In this document: positions 23,060 to 35,900 of the stretch, one piece after another | Numbering within the stretch: the stretch's first letter is position 1 | Layout of the letters: each line of letters starts with the position of its first letter | Source: Eretmocerus hayati | Lineage: Eukaryota > Arthropoda > Insecta > Hymenoptera > Aphelinidae | DNA length: 64,000 nt | Assembly: GCA_029851415.1 (NCBI GenBank) | Contig: CM056744.1 | Location: 9,679,268 to 9,743,267, forward strand | Direction: 5' to 3' | The notes under the pieces: generated by a model | Seen by the model: only the letters and a program-made list of their open reading frames with translations | Databases searched by the model: none | Told to the model about the DNA's origin: nothing | Translations under genes and position numbers: made by a program

Positions 23060-23880
23060 GTTTAATGACGATGATTTTTGAATTGGGAATGGTTTATGTA
23101 CGTGTGTGTGGAAGTCTTGTACATTCATATAAAAGTTGGATATTTTATTCAAACTTTGGACTGATGAGTGAGCGTAATAAAAGTGACAAGTATTATGAAT
23201 TTGATGGCTGATCGTCAGTTTTACATCCATACGATTATCATTTTTTCGTTCTTATGAGGAAGATTGACCCGAAAGATGTCCCACGCTTATCAATTACAGA
23301 TTCTTGAATTTTGATCACCCTTCTTTTATTCCGGAAGTATGATGGAATCTGTGAGTCATGACATTTACGATGTACAAGATATGGGAGAATATTTTTCAAT
23401 GAATGATATCGTCGAGTATACCTTGACCCTATCGAACTCAAAACTGAGTTTTAGTCTTATAGCCTTTATGGTGTTTCAAGATCATGCAGACCAAGAATGA
23501 AAAAAGTTTGAACTTTGAAAAGGATAATCGCGCTACTGAAACTGTATGAGCAAAGTCGACAAAATGTTTCAAATACACGATAACAGAAATGAACAGCAAA
23601 AGTTATTTCTCTTGTCAGATACTTGAAATGAGTCTTTTTGCCACTTTGTTTACATACACTACCATTAGATCGCCAAAGTTTGAACGTCAAATGTTGACAG
23701 TCGGACAGTTTGCGAAATACCCGGTGGTGGCAACACAAAGTCAGGGCTGACACCTCGAATTCTGCATGAGACAATATGCCTTTGGAACACATAACCTCAA
23801 TACGCACCATATGAAGAATTCTAGAGTCCATATATAAAGAATGACATCATGGATTTGAATACATATTTCCCATGTAAAAC
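23060..23880. other. Unassigned intergenic sequence
   Basis: The longest frame is 121 codons on the minus strand (23,466-23,831). It starts in a region without splice or promoter context and shows no family motif. Confidence 0.35.
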
Positions 23881-23884
23881 ATAC

Positions 23885-24300
23885 GATTCCATGAACATAT
23901 ATGATCATGGAATCCGAGCGTTTTATTTTTATTCCAAAAAGTTGTGATATATTGATTCAAACCTATTCTAATATCAATACGTCACGATACTGATCATACA
24001 CTACTGAAAAAAATCTTTCCAAGAGTCGGTCTCGAGTTCCCAAAAACTGACATTTTGACGAAAAAAGATATTTGATGTGAATTTTTTCTCTTCAGTACTT
24101 CAATTATTCAAAACCTGAGAATGACTTCGGGAAAAAATTTCCTGAGTAATATTCGATCATCACCGTGAAGTACTGATGTTGTAAATTGGTATATCACACG
24201 TTTCCGTAATGAAAAGGACCAATTTCGAAACCAATTTTATTTATGATCATATATGACCATGGAATCCACGGATTCCATGATCATATATGTTCATGGAATC
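23885..24300. mobile_element. 416-bp element with perfect 31-bp terminal inverted repeats
   Basis: The left end 23,885-23,915 begins GATTCCATGAACATATATGA. The right end 24,270-24,300 is its exact 31-base reverse complement. An additional partial copy of the terminus sits just inside the right end at 24,243-24,267. There is no ORF. A target-site duplication is not obvious, so the class is open, but perfect ends imply recent activity or conversion. Confidence 0.75.
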
Positions 24301-24499
24301 TCATGTTCTAAATGGGTTACGATAGACCAGATATTCCCTCAAAATTGTTCGAACGATGCTGAAATGGGGAATTTGGTCAACGCCTTTACCTATGGATAAT
24401 TTCGATGAAATCTACTTCAATAAATCCAAAATGAATTTTGTGAATGGCGACATCACTACATAAGTCCATTTTATACATTTCAATCGTCATTATACGGAA

Positions 24500-25010
24500 A
24501 AATTTTAATAAAATACTTGAGACCTGCAAATTTTGGAATTAGATCTCAAAATTTGCAAGAAATTGGTGATGTACAACAATTGGATGTACATACAACAAAA
24601 TTTTGCAGTCGGAATATTACATTGACCGGACCATTATTCTTTTACGTATTTTTTGATGATATAACTGAATCCGAGTCCCAAAGTGCTCCAGAACGTCGGT
24701 CTTTCAAATCACAAAAAATATTTTTCTCGGAGATTTTTTGACGTGGAACAAAATCCTGACGTACTAGCCTAAAATAGAGCACGGGATCGGGTACAGATGG
24801 ACATTTTGTGTTGAAAAAGTATATTCAGACATATGGCGTAAGCGAGAATTAATTTATCTTAATTTTGGAATACTTAGGGTTATCACAAGAACAGGTATCA
24901 CACGAGGAATTACCTGTTACTGCGATAATCCTTACTGTTTCAAATTGACGAGGAAAAGAATTCTCGTCTACTCAGAGTATCCAAAAATGCTCTTCCGATG
25001 CAGAATGTCC
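24500..25010 (+). mobile_element. Diverged fragment of the 19.4-kb foldback element
   Basis: Matches run in order to 20,530-20,960: GGAACAAAATCCTGACGTAC, TAGCCTAAAATAGAGCACGG, GCGTAAGCGAGAATTAAT and TGACGAGGAAAAGAATTCTC. Only one half of the palindrome plus a little of the other survives and neither terminus is present, so this is an old truncated copy. Confidence 0.6.
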
Positions 25011-25439
25011 GGTCTGTTATCCTATTTATACCTTTAATTATAATTAATCAACTGTTGGAGAAGAAAAATTCTCACACAGAAGAGTAAGTGAAATTCTCCT
25101 AAGTATAAGGGCATGCGGTAGCCGGGCAACACGTCTTCCATTCATCACTTCAAATGAAAATTTGGATGGTACAAAGTTTGAGATGAGTTGTCTAACTATT
25201 GTTATTGTCCGACATATACTCGACAATTCAACGTTCAACCCAAATCATTAGATTATTGCAAAAAAGTGGGAACCACTGGGCGTTTGGTACACCCTAACCT
25301 ATAATATTCACATATTTTTGTTCCAATTATTCTCGAATTCTTTAGCAATTTTGAGCTCAACAACGAATTAGTCTAAATCGCAAGAGAATTGGAGAATAAT
25401 TGGAACAAAATTTAGCTTGCACGGCTACCGCATGCCCTT

Positions 25440-26060
25440 AAAGAAATAATTAGGGGCTCGATCCACACAGCTCAATCGACGCCGAAACAAACCAATCTAT
25501 AAATACATCTCAATGACCCATCCAAAACACTTTCAATGCAGCCATACACCAACCACCAGCTCCAATCAAACCTTTCCAGTCTCCGTAACTCGTAATCGCC
25601 TCCTTCCTTCGCCATTTTGCTCTGCTCTCAAATAAGATTTCGAAATCTCATTAGCTATTAATGGAAATATTAAAACCCCTCAATCCACTCAAATCCTCAT
25701 CACGAACGACTACCAATGGCTCAAACCTTCACAGGCATCAAAATTACCTTCTTCAAAAAGCCACCCTTACCCCTGGTAGCCTATATAATTAACCTCCTGC
25801 ACAGCCAGCAAAATCTCGCCTTCGCACAATATGACAAAGACTTTTACAAAAACATCTTACCCTGAAAATTCCCACATCGTCAATCGTAATATTTTGCCTC
25901 CTCTTTCACCCCAACAAAAATCATTCGAGTACCTCATTCACCCACCTAACCTCAAGTCTACCAACCCCCCTAAAATTTCTTTGTATCCTCATTCTCAATC
26001 TCATGCAGCAACAATAATAATATATTTCGATATACCAAAGCAATGCTTAATGAAATTCAG
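25440..26060. other. C-rich low-complexity block
   Basis: Almost G-free for long stretches on the + strand (CCCACCTAACC, CCAACCCCCC). An 80-codon frame at 25,831 is compositional. It is followed directly by a G-rich block. Confidence 0.5.
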
Positions 26061-26089
26061 TCCTCGTGTATAGGTACGTACCTTTTATA

Positions 26090-26760
26090 TATCGTTAAAA
26101 GAGATACAATAGAAGTTGTCAAACCCCCTCTCTTAAAATTTGTGTGTTGGAACCCCCCATATAGGTTGGAATTTGAAATATATATATTGTAATGGGGTGG
26201 TGGTGGTGGGGTGATGGTGGTGGCATGCGACTCGTGAGAAAATCTCAGCGCAGATGGTTTGCCCTTAGGCATATAAGTAAGTAATACTAAAGGGAGAGTC
26301 GGCAAACTTTTGCGAAGGATTCGCAATAGGGTGCAGGCGTCGTCGTGTAGAATTTGTGTGAACTTTGAAAGGAAAAGAAAATGGTAGAGGTTAGGTTTGG
26401 AGGTTGATGGGTTATGTGTGAGTGTGAATGAAATAGATTGTAAGAATAGAATTTGGTTTTTGGAGGGAAGGATAATGTGGCTAAGGACAGATGAGACTGA
26501 GATTATGGGTGGATGGATAGTTGGGTGGGAGATGAGAGTTTTTTTTTATGAATTTGAGGGGTTGTAGGATATAGGAGTAAGGGGTGGTGGTATGGTGGAA
26601 AGAGATCAGATTGAGGGATAGAGTTGAGGTTATGTGCGTTGTGTGACGCAAGATGGTCAAGAGTCAAAGGGTGATGGAGGCTGATATCTTTAAAAGATTA
26701 TCGAAGAAGGAGGAGGGTGGTTGAAGGGGATTTTTTTAGATCGTTACTCGATTACTGTCG
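26090..26760. other. G-rich low-complexity block
   Basis: Rich in GGTGG and GGGTGG, including GGGGTGGTGGTGGTGGGGTG near 26,193. It is the compositional mirror of 25,440-26,060, with the changeover near 26,075. No gene is seen. Confidence 0.5.
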
Positions 26761-26799
26761 TAGCGTGGGATTGCGTATAGTGTAGCTCATTATTCGGAT

Positions 26800-28020
26800 C
26801 TAAGTGTGTGAAAAATTTGATTTGTCAATACTCACAATTCCGTGGGATCAAAAACTTCTGCCGAAGATTATTTTATAATGTTAAAATACACGAGCGAGGG
26901 GGGGGGGAGGAAAGCGTTTACGTGATATTATTCTACATGCAAGACGAAGGAAATCCTGTTGAAACTGAAATCGGAGCAGCACTGTTTTTAATATGGGAGC
27001 AAAATTGCGGTCTTGAGTTTTCTGGCATGAGAAAATATAAAGAAATGTTTTATAGCTGTCAAGGACCATCAAAAATCGCGGATGTCACAATTTTCATGCA
27101 CTTCAGTATTTTTAAACGTAACAGTTCAGCCTGTTTTAAAGCCTACGTTGAGAGTTTCAGGATAATGAAAGCTTACGCGTTAGAATTTGTTTGAAGAATT
27201 AAGCTGCACCAGTTGAATTGTTCAAAAGAAAAATTGTATTTGAAAGTTATTGCTCGAGTTTCGGCACACACAACTATTGGAAGTAGACATTCTACCTTGT
27301 CCAACTGGGTGTGAATTGACTGTCTGATCAAATCTCATTGAGCAAGGCCTTATTTTGAGGCTTCTGGATGAGGAAGCTTCAAAATCAGTTGAAGTACGTT
27401 TGAAAATACTGAATCACACCAGAGTTGCGACTTCTGTCAGCCTTAGTGGACTCTGAAAGCTAAAATATTTTATGTTATTTTCCCACAAGCTACAAAATCA
27501 AAATCGTAATTTTACTCCTTTTTCAAAAGCCAGGCAGCTCCAATTTTGATTCCAAAATGGGATTCTCTTCATTTTTGACTAGTAGAAAAGTACTGCGGGT
27601 GCCTATTCATTCGCCAATTTTGTCGGATAAGCCGACACTTCTCGATCCCCCCACACCCTCCCATATCATCCCATTTCCATTAAGGCAGAAGATTTTACCT
27701 AGACAAGATGGATATTTTTTGTAATCAAGGATGCCATATAGTAATAGTATCAAGGAGTCTGAAAGTTTTTACACGTAGATGCTGAGTTTGACGATCGCTT
27801 ATCACATGGGCGAATCTCAGAATTCGGGCGATTTTGTGACTACGACCTATTTTACGTCTCAGGAGACATAATTTACGGCAACTGGGTTCTCTCACTGGAA
27901 TTTTCGAGAATTCACTCGTCTTTAACACTTTCACATATTTCTGCGCTCCATATCTTGCGTTGGCCCAATGATACGGGATGTGTTATGTGGGAAAAGTCGA
28001 TTTTTGGCTGTCACGACGAC
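26800..28020. other. Unassigned sequence with a weak 128-codon frame
   Basis: The + frame 26,808-27,194 contains a G10 run and has no domain, signal peptide or splice context. The minus-strand frame near 27,725-27,934 is Arg/Lys-rich and more GC-balanced, but it has no bounded exon. Neither is called as a gene. Confidence 0.35.
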
Positions 28021-28026
28021 TTTCAG

Positions 28027-28150
28027 GTCCACGCCTCAGCTTGTTGGTTCGATTCGAGGGCAATTGATCAACCATCCTGGGGATTGGATGAGTGATTGTT
28101 TATACTTTAGTACTTCGAGTCCTTTTTGCCTGCCGGCCATCCTCATCGAG
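28027..28150 (+). CDS. Candidate internal exon (41 codons)
   Basis: The acceptor CTTTCAG|G and donor CATCGAG|GTAAGA bound 124 bp. Only one frame is open throughout (phase 1 in, phase 0 out); the other two have stops. The translation includes STPQLVGSIRGQLINH and ends LPAILIE. Composition is more GC-balanced than the neighbourhood. No partner exon was found and the family is unknown, so this may be chance. Confidence 0.25.
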
Positions 28151-28264
28151 GTAAGACAGCTGATGGAAGTTGTTGGTGAGTCACAAAATTTTTGTCATTT
28201 TTAAAAATCGCTCTTGCTCAGGATCACTCGACCGGGGCTATGAAAATAGTATATTATGTGTCGA

Positions 28265-28354
28265 GTGCCAAAAATCTTTGTTCTTCGCGAAAACTTTGTT
28301 GGGCGTCGGCGAAGCCAACAATAAGGTTTTCGTGAAGAACAAAGTTTTTGGCAC
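28265..28354. repeat. Long near-perfect hairpin
   Basis: The left arm GTGCCAAAAATCTTTGTTCT continues with TCGCGAAAACTTTGTTGG. It pairs with a right arm ending AAGAACAAAGTTTTTGGCAC, around a loop of about 10 nt containing GTCGGCG. About 40 pairs form with only a few mismatches. It is either a tiny palindromic transposon or an RNA hairpin source. Confidence 0.75.
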
Positions 28355-28359
28355 GAGAC

Positions 28360-29450
28360 GCATATGCCGTATAATTCTTTAAGTTCTGGAAACAGGATCT
28401 GATCAAGCATGAGAAATCCTATGAATCTTCCTAAGTTCCATTGATGTCATCAAATCCTGGTGGCTGTTGACATCAAGATGGAAAGAGAAATTGTTTCTGC
28501 GTAATTCAGCTTCGAAAATGTCTTTTGCACATGAGACATGAAAATCTGGACCCTGTTGCATCTGACACCACGTATAATTTAGTCTCTAAAAGAACAAAAA
28601 TGTATATGGAAATCGCCCCTATCGTGAATCTACCCCAGGAGGAATGCGAGGCTTACGAAAATTGAGAATTTGATAACGTGCATTTTGGTGGGTGCACAGT
28701 ATCTTTACATAGTAACAGAGGCCATTGGGAGGCACTGTAAACCGTTAAACATGACTTTTCCTCACTTTTCTGATAGCAAGATCACCTCTTCTACACCAGG
28801 AAGTATTTTCATTGGAATGATTGTAAGACGAGGGTTAAATTCATAGGAATATTCCTTATTCGACGAAATTTGCGGGGCGAAGCTGCAAAATGAGTTACGC
28901 GATTAATTCAGCATTGTTAGGGCCCTACTTCATCCAAGAAAAGTTTCCCGGGTATGTCCTGTCATTTTGAAAATTTCTAAATTTTCCCAAAGTGGCCAGA
29001 ATTCTGAGATTTGCCCATATATCTCATCACTTTCGTAGATTGAGGGTGGCTAAATTCACAGGCCCGCACGGCCGATTATACCGGTGAGTTCATTAAATTT
29101 TTTTTTTTCAAACCACTGGGATGAGGATGGAGGTTTCTGCTCTAAAATACAATTTCCGACTTCTGCCAGATCTGATTTCGAAAAATGCAAAACACGAGAC
29201 AATATAACGAAATACGAATCTGCGTCTCAGAAAAAAGAGAGCATTTATAACAAAAAATTATTTCAACTACTTCCTCGTGCTCTTCTCCGTACCTATCAAC
29301 AATTCATTTCATTTTCCCATGGTCCTGAATTGAGTCCAATAATTTTTGATATTCGATGGCTACAACACAGAAATCGAAACGTAAATCTATTCACAGCACT
29401 TTCAGGCACCTACAGTAGTATCTTTGTATGGATATCTGAAACAATTGAAT
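28360..29450. other. Unassigned intergenic sequence
   Basis: Mixed AT-rich sequence. A 122-codon frame at 29,084-29,452 lacks any supporting context. Confidence 0.35.
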
Positions 29451-29454
29451 GACC

Positions 29455-30300
29455 TCAAGCTTTGAAGTTTACAGATATATCAAAAATTTCACACGAATTT
29501 CCTCAAATTCTATTTCATCCCCTGCTCTCATCAATAAAACTCCAAAAATTCCAACGGTAGTCCATGAAAAATATCCCACACTCCATAATACCATCAACCC
29601 CAACAACAAGTCACTAAATTCTCTCACCAACATTCATCACCCCATCCCTCAATTTAATCTTTCACCCATCCCCCATATCGCACCGATTAGAAGCAACAAG
29701 TCGCATCATCGAAATCTCCCATATCACACACATACCATGACACCTATCACCCTACACATAACACCGACCATCAGCCACGTGTTGCATCTGGACATCCTAT
29801 ATTTTGCCATGCGCACCCCTTAAAAATTCACCCTTCTTGAAATTCCACCAGCCCTGATTCACGTGTTGCGCATCACATCCACCCCATAAATGTTGGCATG
29901 CATAAAGCTTCCGTTGTAACCTGTAGCATACATATATAGAACACCGACCTCGAAATTGAAATTTTGCACAGAGTGAGGGGGATTTTTACAGTATGTTGCA
30001 TGGGGTGGCATAGATTTTTGCTCCCACGAATTTGCTCATATGTACTATAGCCAGGTGATGCTCGTCGTATTTCTTTTTCTTTCAATTGCTCACCCGCCGG
30101 TGGTTCTCTTTAAATTTTACATCCCCAGGGGTAATGTGTATTGTGTGTATTTTTATGTATTGTATTTTGGTATTATAGTTTTTAGGGGTTTGTACGGTGA
30201 TAGGAAGATGGGTGGATGAAACTTTTGGATTGAGAAATCAGAGTTTGGGGTGGTGAATGTGATGTACAATGTGTGTGTTGGTGATATGAGAGCGGACTTT
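29455..30300. other. C-rich then G-rich low-complexity pair
   Basis: 29,500-29,830 is C/A-rich and G-poor (CACCCCATCCCTC, CACCCATCCCCC). 29,990-30,300 is G/T-rich (GAGTGAGGGGG, GGATGGGTGG). The changeover near 29,900 carries CACGTGTTGCGCATC. A 124-codon frame in the C-rich half is compositional. Confidence 0.45.
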
Positions 30301-32620
30301 TTGAGGGATATTGTTATAAATGTACATACCACGATGCTTGTTTTAAAATGTTACATACTCTTCTGACATGTTTTGAGGTGTTTGGAGTATGCATCAGAGC
30401 AGGGGGTTAGGTTGGTGCACTTTTTATTGTGCATTTGAATATGATCAGGAGAGTTTGGAAAAAAAACAGAATCAAAAAACGGCGCGGTGAGAGGTCCAGT
30501 GTTGAATCACTCTTCAAAAAGATCCAAGAATCTTAAGCGCGTTAGAAGATCGGAAAAATGATATATCTCAACTATTTCAACCTGAAGAACTTCTAGAGTA
30601 ATGTTTTTAAATTATGACTGTCAAGCTATCAGGAATCAAAATCATTTCGAATTTTTAAGGTTTCATTCTGGAATACTCTAATCAATTGATGTTGTGAAAT
30701 ATAAGAAGAATTTATGTACATCTTCCAGTATCAGAGTGTTTCCTCAGAGTTTAAGTTAAGAAGAAGTAACTAAGCTTGAGAGTTCATCAAGGTGAATTTT
30801 TTCAATCTGCTTTCTTTGAACCGTACTATACCCGAACTCATAAGAATTTTCTGATACAAAATAAGTCGATAAATATCTGCATTAATGATGAAATAGCAAA
30901 ATTAAGAAATTAACAAATTTTGTTTTTTTTTTCATTTTATTTTAGAAATTTGAATTTTTTCTCTTCAGACTTTTAAGATGTATTCAACTCAAGACATCAC
31001 AAATATTGGTTGTCGGGTATGTCCACCTATGGCTATTTCCGCCAAAACTGTTAAAGTCTATTCTTTGAGGGTAAAATCTATCTTTTTAGCACACTTTCTA
31101 CCCTTTTGATCATTCATTGGCCATTCATTCACCAGTCACCTAGAAGTCAAAATGCTGATTATACCCAGGTGAGGTATCGTTATAACAAATGACCCTGAGC
31201 CCAACAGTGCATCTCGGTGCATCTATTATCCGTGTGACCGACGCTATATCAATTTCACTTTTTCTTGAGAGTCACAGAATGTAAAAAATCGACCTTTAAA
31301 TTCATCCCACAAGCTCGTATGGTTTCGGATCGAGTTGGCTGAACATACCCCTTAGTCCAACCAAACTACAATAAGAAGAAATTAAATCAAGTGACTCGAG
31401 TCATTGCTGCGCTCTAATTCGTGTGTCATGGATGTGACATTTTTTGAGTACCCTTGGAAAAAATCAGCAAATTTTAGCTTCGCCCGACGAATTACTTCAA
31501 ATTGACGGCTACGCCCCACCGATAATTTTTGGCCTAATCCAGATAGAACAAATTGGTTCCCGAAAGAAAGCCTCTCGCACTCACAGAAAAGTTCGAGAGG
31601 GTGTTTTTAGGGTGTCACGGAATGTGACATAGCTTTCCAAGACAGAATATTCGTGCCAGTTGCCGAACGGGAAACTCGAGTATAGGGACTTGCATCTGTG
31701 CATTAAATCATTCCTCCAGATGTAAGTTTTCGAATGGTGTGTCGCGAGAATGCAATATATTTCGTCATATAGTGGAACAGCTTGAAGGGGCGGGTTTGAA
31801 AAAAAGCAAAAAATACCCTTTTGTAGGTATAAATCGGTGTCTAGAGTGTATGAAACACTATTCTATCCTCGTATATTCTAAATAATAAAACTGATGATAT
31901 CAATTTTTAGATTGGACCTATCTTACATCATTTGAGAATAGTAGCTCAGGGCATCAAATTTTATGCTTTTCACGGATTTACCCATATGTGGATACTATTA
32001 GTAAGCGGGTCAATCGAAACAACTATGGAATTGATCAATAATACGTTTTCTCACGAAATTTACTGAGTAGTGGTGACAAGTTGTTCTCAACTCTTTTCTT
32101 GCCAAACAGAGTTTTTTGTGAACTGGGTTCCTGTGAATAATTGGCTCATAATTTGAATCAAAGTGAAACGTAAAGATTCTTAACCAAACCGGCTTTTTTG
32201 AGATATTTGCTAGGCAACTCAGAATAACCATCACCCAAAAAACACAATCTCATACTCAAAAAGAGGGCAAATTTGCAATGAAACAGCGAATTTGATATCT
32301 TGCCGCGCAAAAAAAATCTGCCAGGTGAGCTTATCCATCTAAACTCAGTTTCTTATATCCATTACACTCCCCTCGTCTACTCATTATACGTAATGCTGAA
32401 GTCTCTGAGGTTGCTGGCATTACAAGTATCTATACCTTCTATAAAAGTACATACATATAAAGTAGCTTATGCAAGTATACGATGTAAGAATATATGTATA
32501 ATTTCTTCAAGTTAATGTCTGTGCTCGTAAAACTGGCACAGCCTACAAAGGGATAAAGTACAACAACAGAATTTTACTCCTCACTATAACAAAGAGATCT
32601 AACTTTGATGGACGTACAGA
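30301..32620. other. Unassigned AT-rich intergenic sequence
   Basis: Short frames only. Nothing recognisable precedes the polyadenylation region of the secreted-protein gene at 32,6xx. Confidence 0.4.
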
Positions 32621-32631
32621 GAGTATACAAT

Positions 32632-32637
32632 TTTATT
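32632..32637 (-). terminator. Polyadenylation signal of the 36.3-kb secreted gene
   Basis: AATAAA on the minus strand, about 340 bp past the TGA at 32,975. It is the first canonical hexamer seen there. Confidence 0.4.
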
Positions 32638-32974
32638 ACACATTACAACACGAAATTTTTCCCGTTTTGGCTCGATTACCTTCGTCTTGCTCGTCCATAC
32701 AGTCTTAATTTATGAATTTTCATGATCCATGTCACTATGATTGATTTGATATCGAAGATGTTTTAGTGCGATGCGAAATTACAGAGTTCTGCAGGGTGAT
32801 TCATACTTGGTTATGAGCTTATTACAAGTGATTGAAATCAGTTTTGATAAAAAAAATTAACAGCTTCTTTTTCGATCAAAATTCAAAAATCTTGGGGTTT
32901 ACCAACATCGATGTAAGAATTGAAATTCTTAGTGCCTAATTAATATAGTTCTACTATCGATTTTGAATATCTTT

Positions 32975-35900
32975 TCACTGGCCTAAGCATCTCTTGACAT
33001 GTACCGCAATTCTTCTTTTAATTTTATCAGTGACTTCTTCATTGTCAATATAGTATAAAGATACTTTAACCATCGATGGCAAAGCTTGCTTTAAATTATC
33101 CAAAATAGACATATTGACATCTAATTCGTCAGCTATTTCATCCAAAAGGTGACAATAATTGTTGTCATCTTGACATATCGCCGCTTGAATTCCAGGGCTA
33201 CTAAGTTCGTTTTGTATTTTTTTCTCAATAGCACTCAGGTCCTGTGAAATTATGAAATATATATGGGATGAGATAAATATGAAAGAATTGTGACAAGTGA
33301 GAATTTTTGACTTACTTTTTTTATTAGTGCCAACGAGTCATCGATGACTGACAAGTTTTCTTCGGCTTTTGCTATTACAGTATCGTCTAGATCTATAATA
33401 ATCTTCTTCAGTAGTGAATCAAACATTTTACGACATTCTTCATTTTTTGGTCCACTCTCAGATCCTTCTAAAGTGCTCTTTGAAAAATTAATGAGATCAT
33501 GAGCGAGATTTGTAATGTAACCTCACGGGGACCATCAAGCATATTTTCGAATGAAATCTTTTTTTCATCATTATAACCTAAAAATGCCGCATTCAATTCA
33601 TATGCGGTTTTAGGATTCTCATGATGAAAAATCATTATTGCCCTGTACTCGCAAGCCCATTTCGGGCACGGAGGACTTACTTCGCTCGCTTCGCTCGGGA
33701 AATAAACTGTCCTAGCGCCCGAACTGGGCGAACGCGCCCAGAGAAATAATGTACTATTTCGCGTTCGAGTGATGGGTTTCCGGCCTGAGCCGTAGGCGAA
33801 GGTCGGAACCAACACGAGGATGCGAAAAATAGGTTTTACACCCAAGTATCGAACTGTGTTTTTCGACAAACTGAGCGAGAAAGTGGAAAATCAGTGCAAA
33901 AATAATATATTTCCGTACTGAGTGCGGTAGCCCATTTTAGGCACTAGGACAGACATGTCCTCCAGTGCCCAAAATGGGCTTGTAAGCGAAGTGCGGATAT
34001 ATTTTTTCTTTACGAGAACCCTAAAATCCTACTCAAACGCGGCATTTTTAGGTTAGAGTTATGAAAAGACGCTTTTCCGCACAGCGTATCGAAATAGTAC
34101 ATTTCGATACAAGGGTGGAAATAGTACATTATTGCCCTGGGCGCTAGGACAGTTTATTTCCCTCGCTTCGCTCGGGAAATAAGTCCTCCGCGCCCGAAAT
34201 GGGCCTGCGAGCACAGAGCAATAATGATTTATCATCATGAGAACCCTAAAACCGCATTTGAATGCGGCTTTTTTAGGTTAGAATGATGAAAAATAAGTTT
34301 CACACCCGTGTATCGAATACTATTTTTTGACAAACTGTGAGAGAAAGTGGGGAATTAGTGCAAAAAAGTTACTTTCTCACACAGTGTGTCAAAGAATACT
34401 ATCATGCAATTTTCCGATGTCTGAGTGCATTGCATAATAGTATATTATGATACAAAGGCGCAAACGATGGTTTTCGAACTTCGAGTGACTTTTTTTAGGC
34501 CCGAGCCGCAGGCGAGGGTCTAAATAGTCACGAGAAAGCGAAAACCATTGCGCCCGAGTGTCATACTATGTTTTTTGATCTTCTGTGAGCAAATGAAAAG
34601 CGAAAAACAGTGTGCAAATGACTCATTTGCGCACAGACGATCAAAAAAGAACGTTCGCGCCTCGATCATGAGGTTCCCTGCTTCTGAGCGATTATTTTGA
34701 CCCTCGCTTGCAGCTCGGGCCGAAAACCAATCACTCGGAAACGAGCTACAATCTCATTATCACGGTGCGAAATCTACTCATTTCGCACGACTGGGCGTGC
34801 GAAAAATGCATGAGATCTGCTGTGCGTAAAGCACGTGATTCACGCACGGTCGCGCCAAAGCGATTTTTCCCTTACATAACACTACCCTGCGAATTTCCAC
34901 TTTTCTCGTGTAAATGAAGATTGGGACACCACTATTCACGTAGTTCGGTGCGCTGAATCTAAATCCATTATCAAAATTGCTCTACCCCGTCTCAGTTTTG
35001 AGAAAATCGATGTCAAAGTCGAAGGAAAACGTCGATTCGGCTGCTTATGAGGCTTATGAACTTTGTTATCACGATAGCCACCAAACTTTAAATAAGGTCC
35101 AGTTAGTTATCAAAGCAAAGATCTTCAATATGAGCCAACATAGATGAAAGTCGATGAAGAATTCTCAGAGAATACACCGCCGAATGACCATACAACACCA
35201 TTATTCCTCTATAACTCAAAAAGTATCCATCCAATCGGGAATCGTGTAGAATACTGTTTCTGGGGCTTTTCAAAATCTACAAAAAATTTCTTTTAACGAT
35301 TTTTCGAAAGATGCGGCTACTTTGACTCACAAGACATTCTTTTTCCAAATGTTCAAAATTTTACAATCGTCCCATTGTATACCATGTACCTTAAAATATC
35401 AGCATATTTTGGAATGCCAGAGTATTATCTGTAATACTCTCTGTAAATTGTTGGTGAAATACAGAAGAAAACTCTGAAAAAACTCTCAACATTCCAACAT
35501 ATGCTGGTAATATGAAACATGATGTACCACGGAATAATTGTAAAATTTTGAAACAGTGAACACGAAAAAAAAACACAAAACTCAAAATGGCCGCATCGGG
35601 CGGAAAATTATCGAAAGACCTTCGGATACTTTGTTTTTTAGATCTTACGAAGCTCTACTAAAAGTAACTTGACAAATTTCCCGACAAAATGGATACTTTT
35701 CGGGTTATGGGGGAATAATGGTATTCTCGATGGTATTACGGCCAAATTGCTACTTTTCAACCCATGTTGATATTATTCAGGAGAATGGTCGTTTTACTAC
35801 CCATTTTGAGGCATGAACCGATACCATAAAGGTCAAAACGAATTTTTACTTTGCGAGGACTCCTGAAAAACTTCACGTATACGGGTTTTGGAGATATTTT

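Noticed and set aside
26808..27194. 128-codon frame
   Set aside because: Contains a G10 run, no recognisable domain and no splice or promoter context.
29449..29823. 124-codon frame rich in Ile, Pro, His and Thr
   Set aside because: Result of a G-poor block. Composition explains it.
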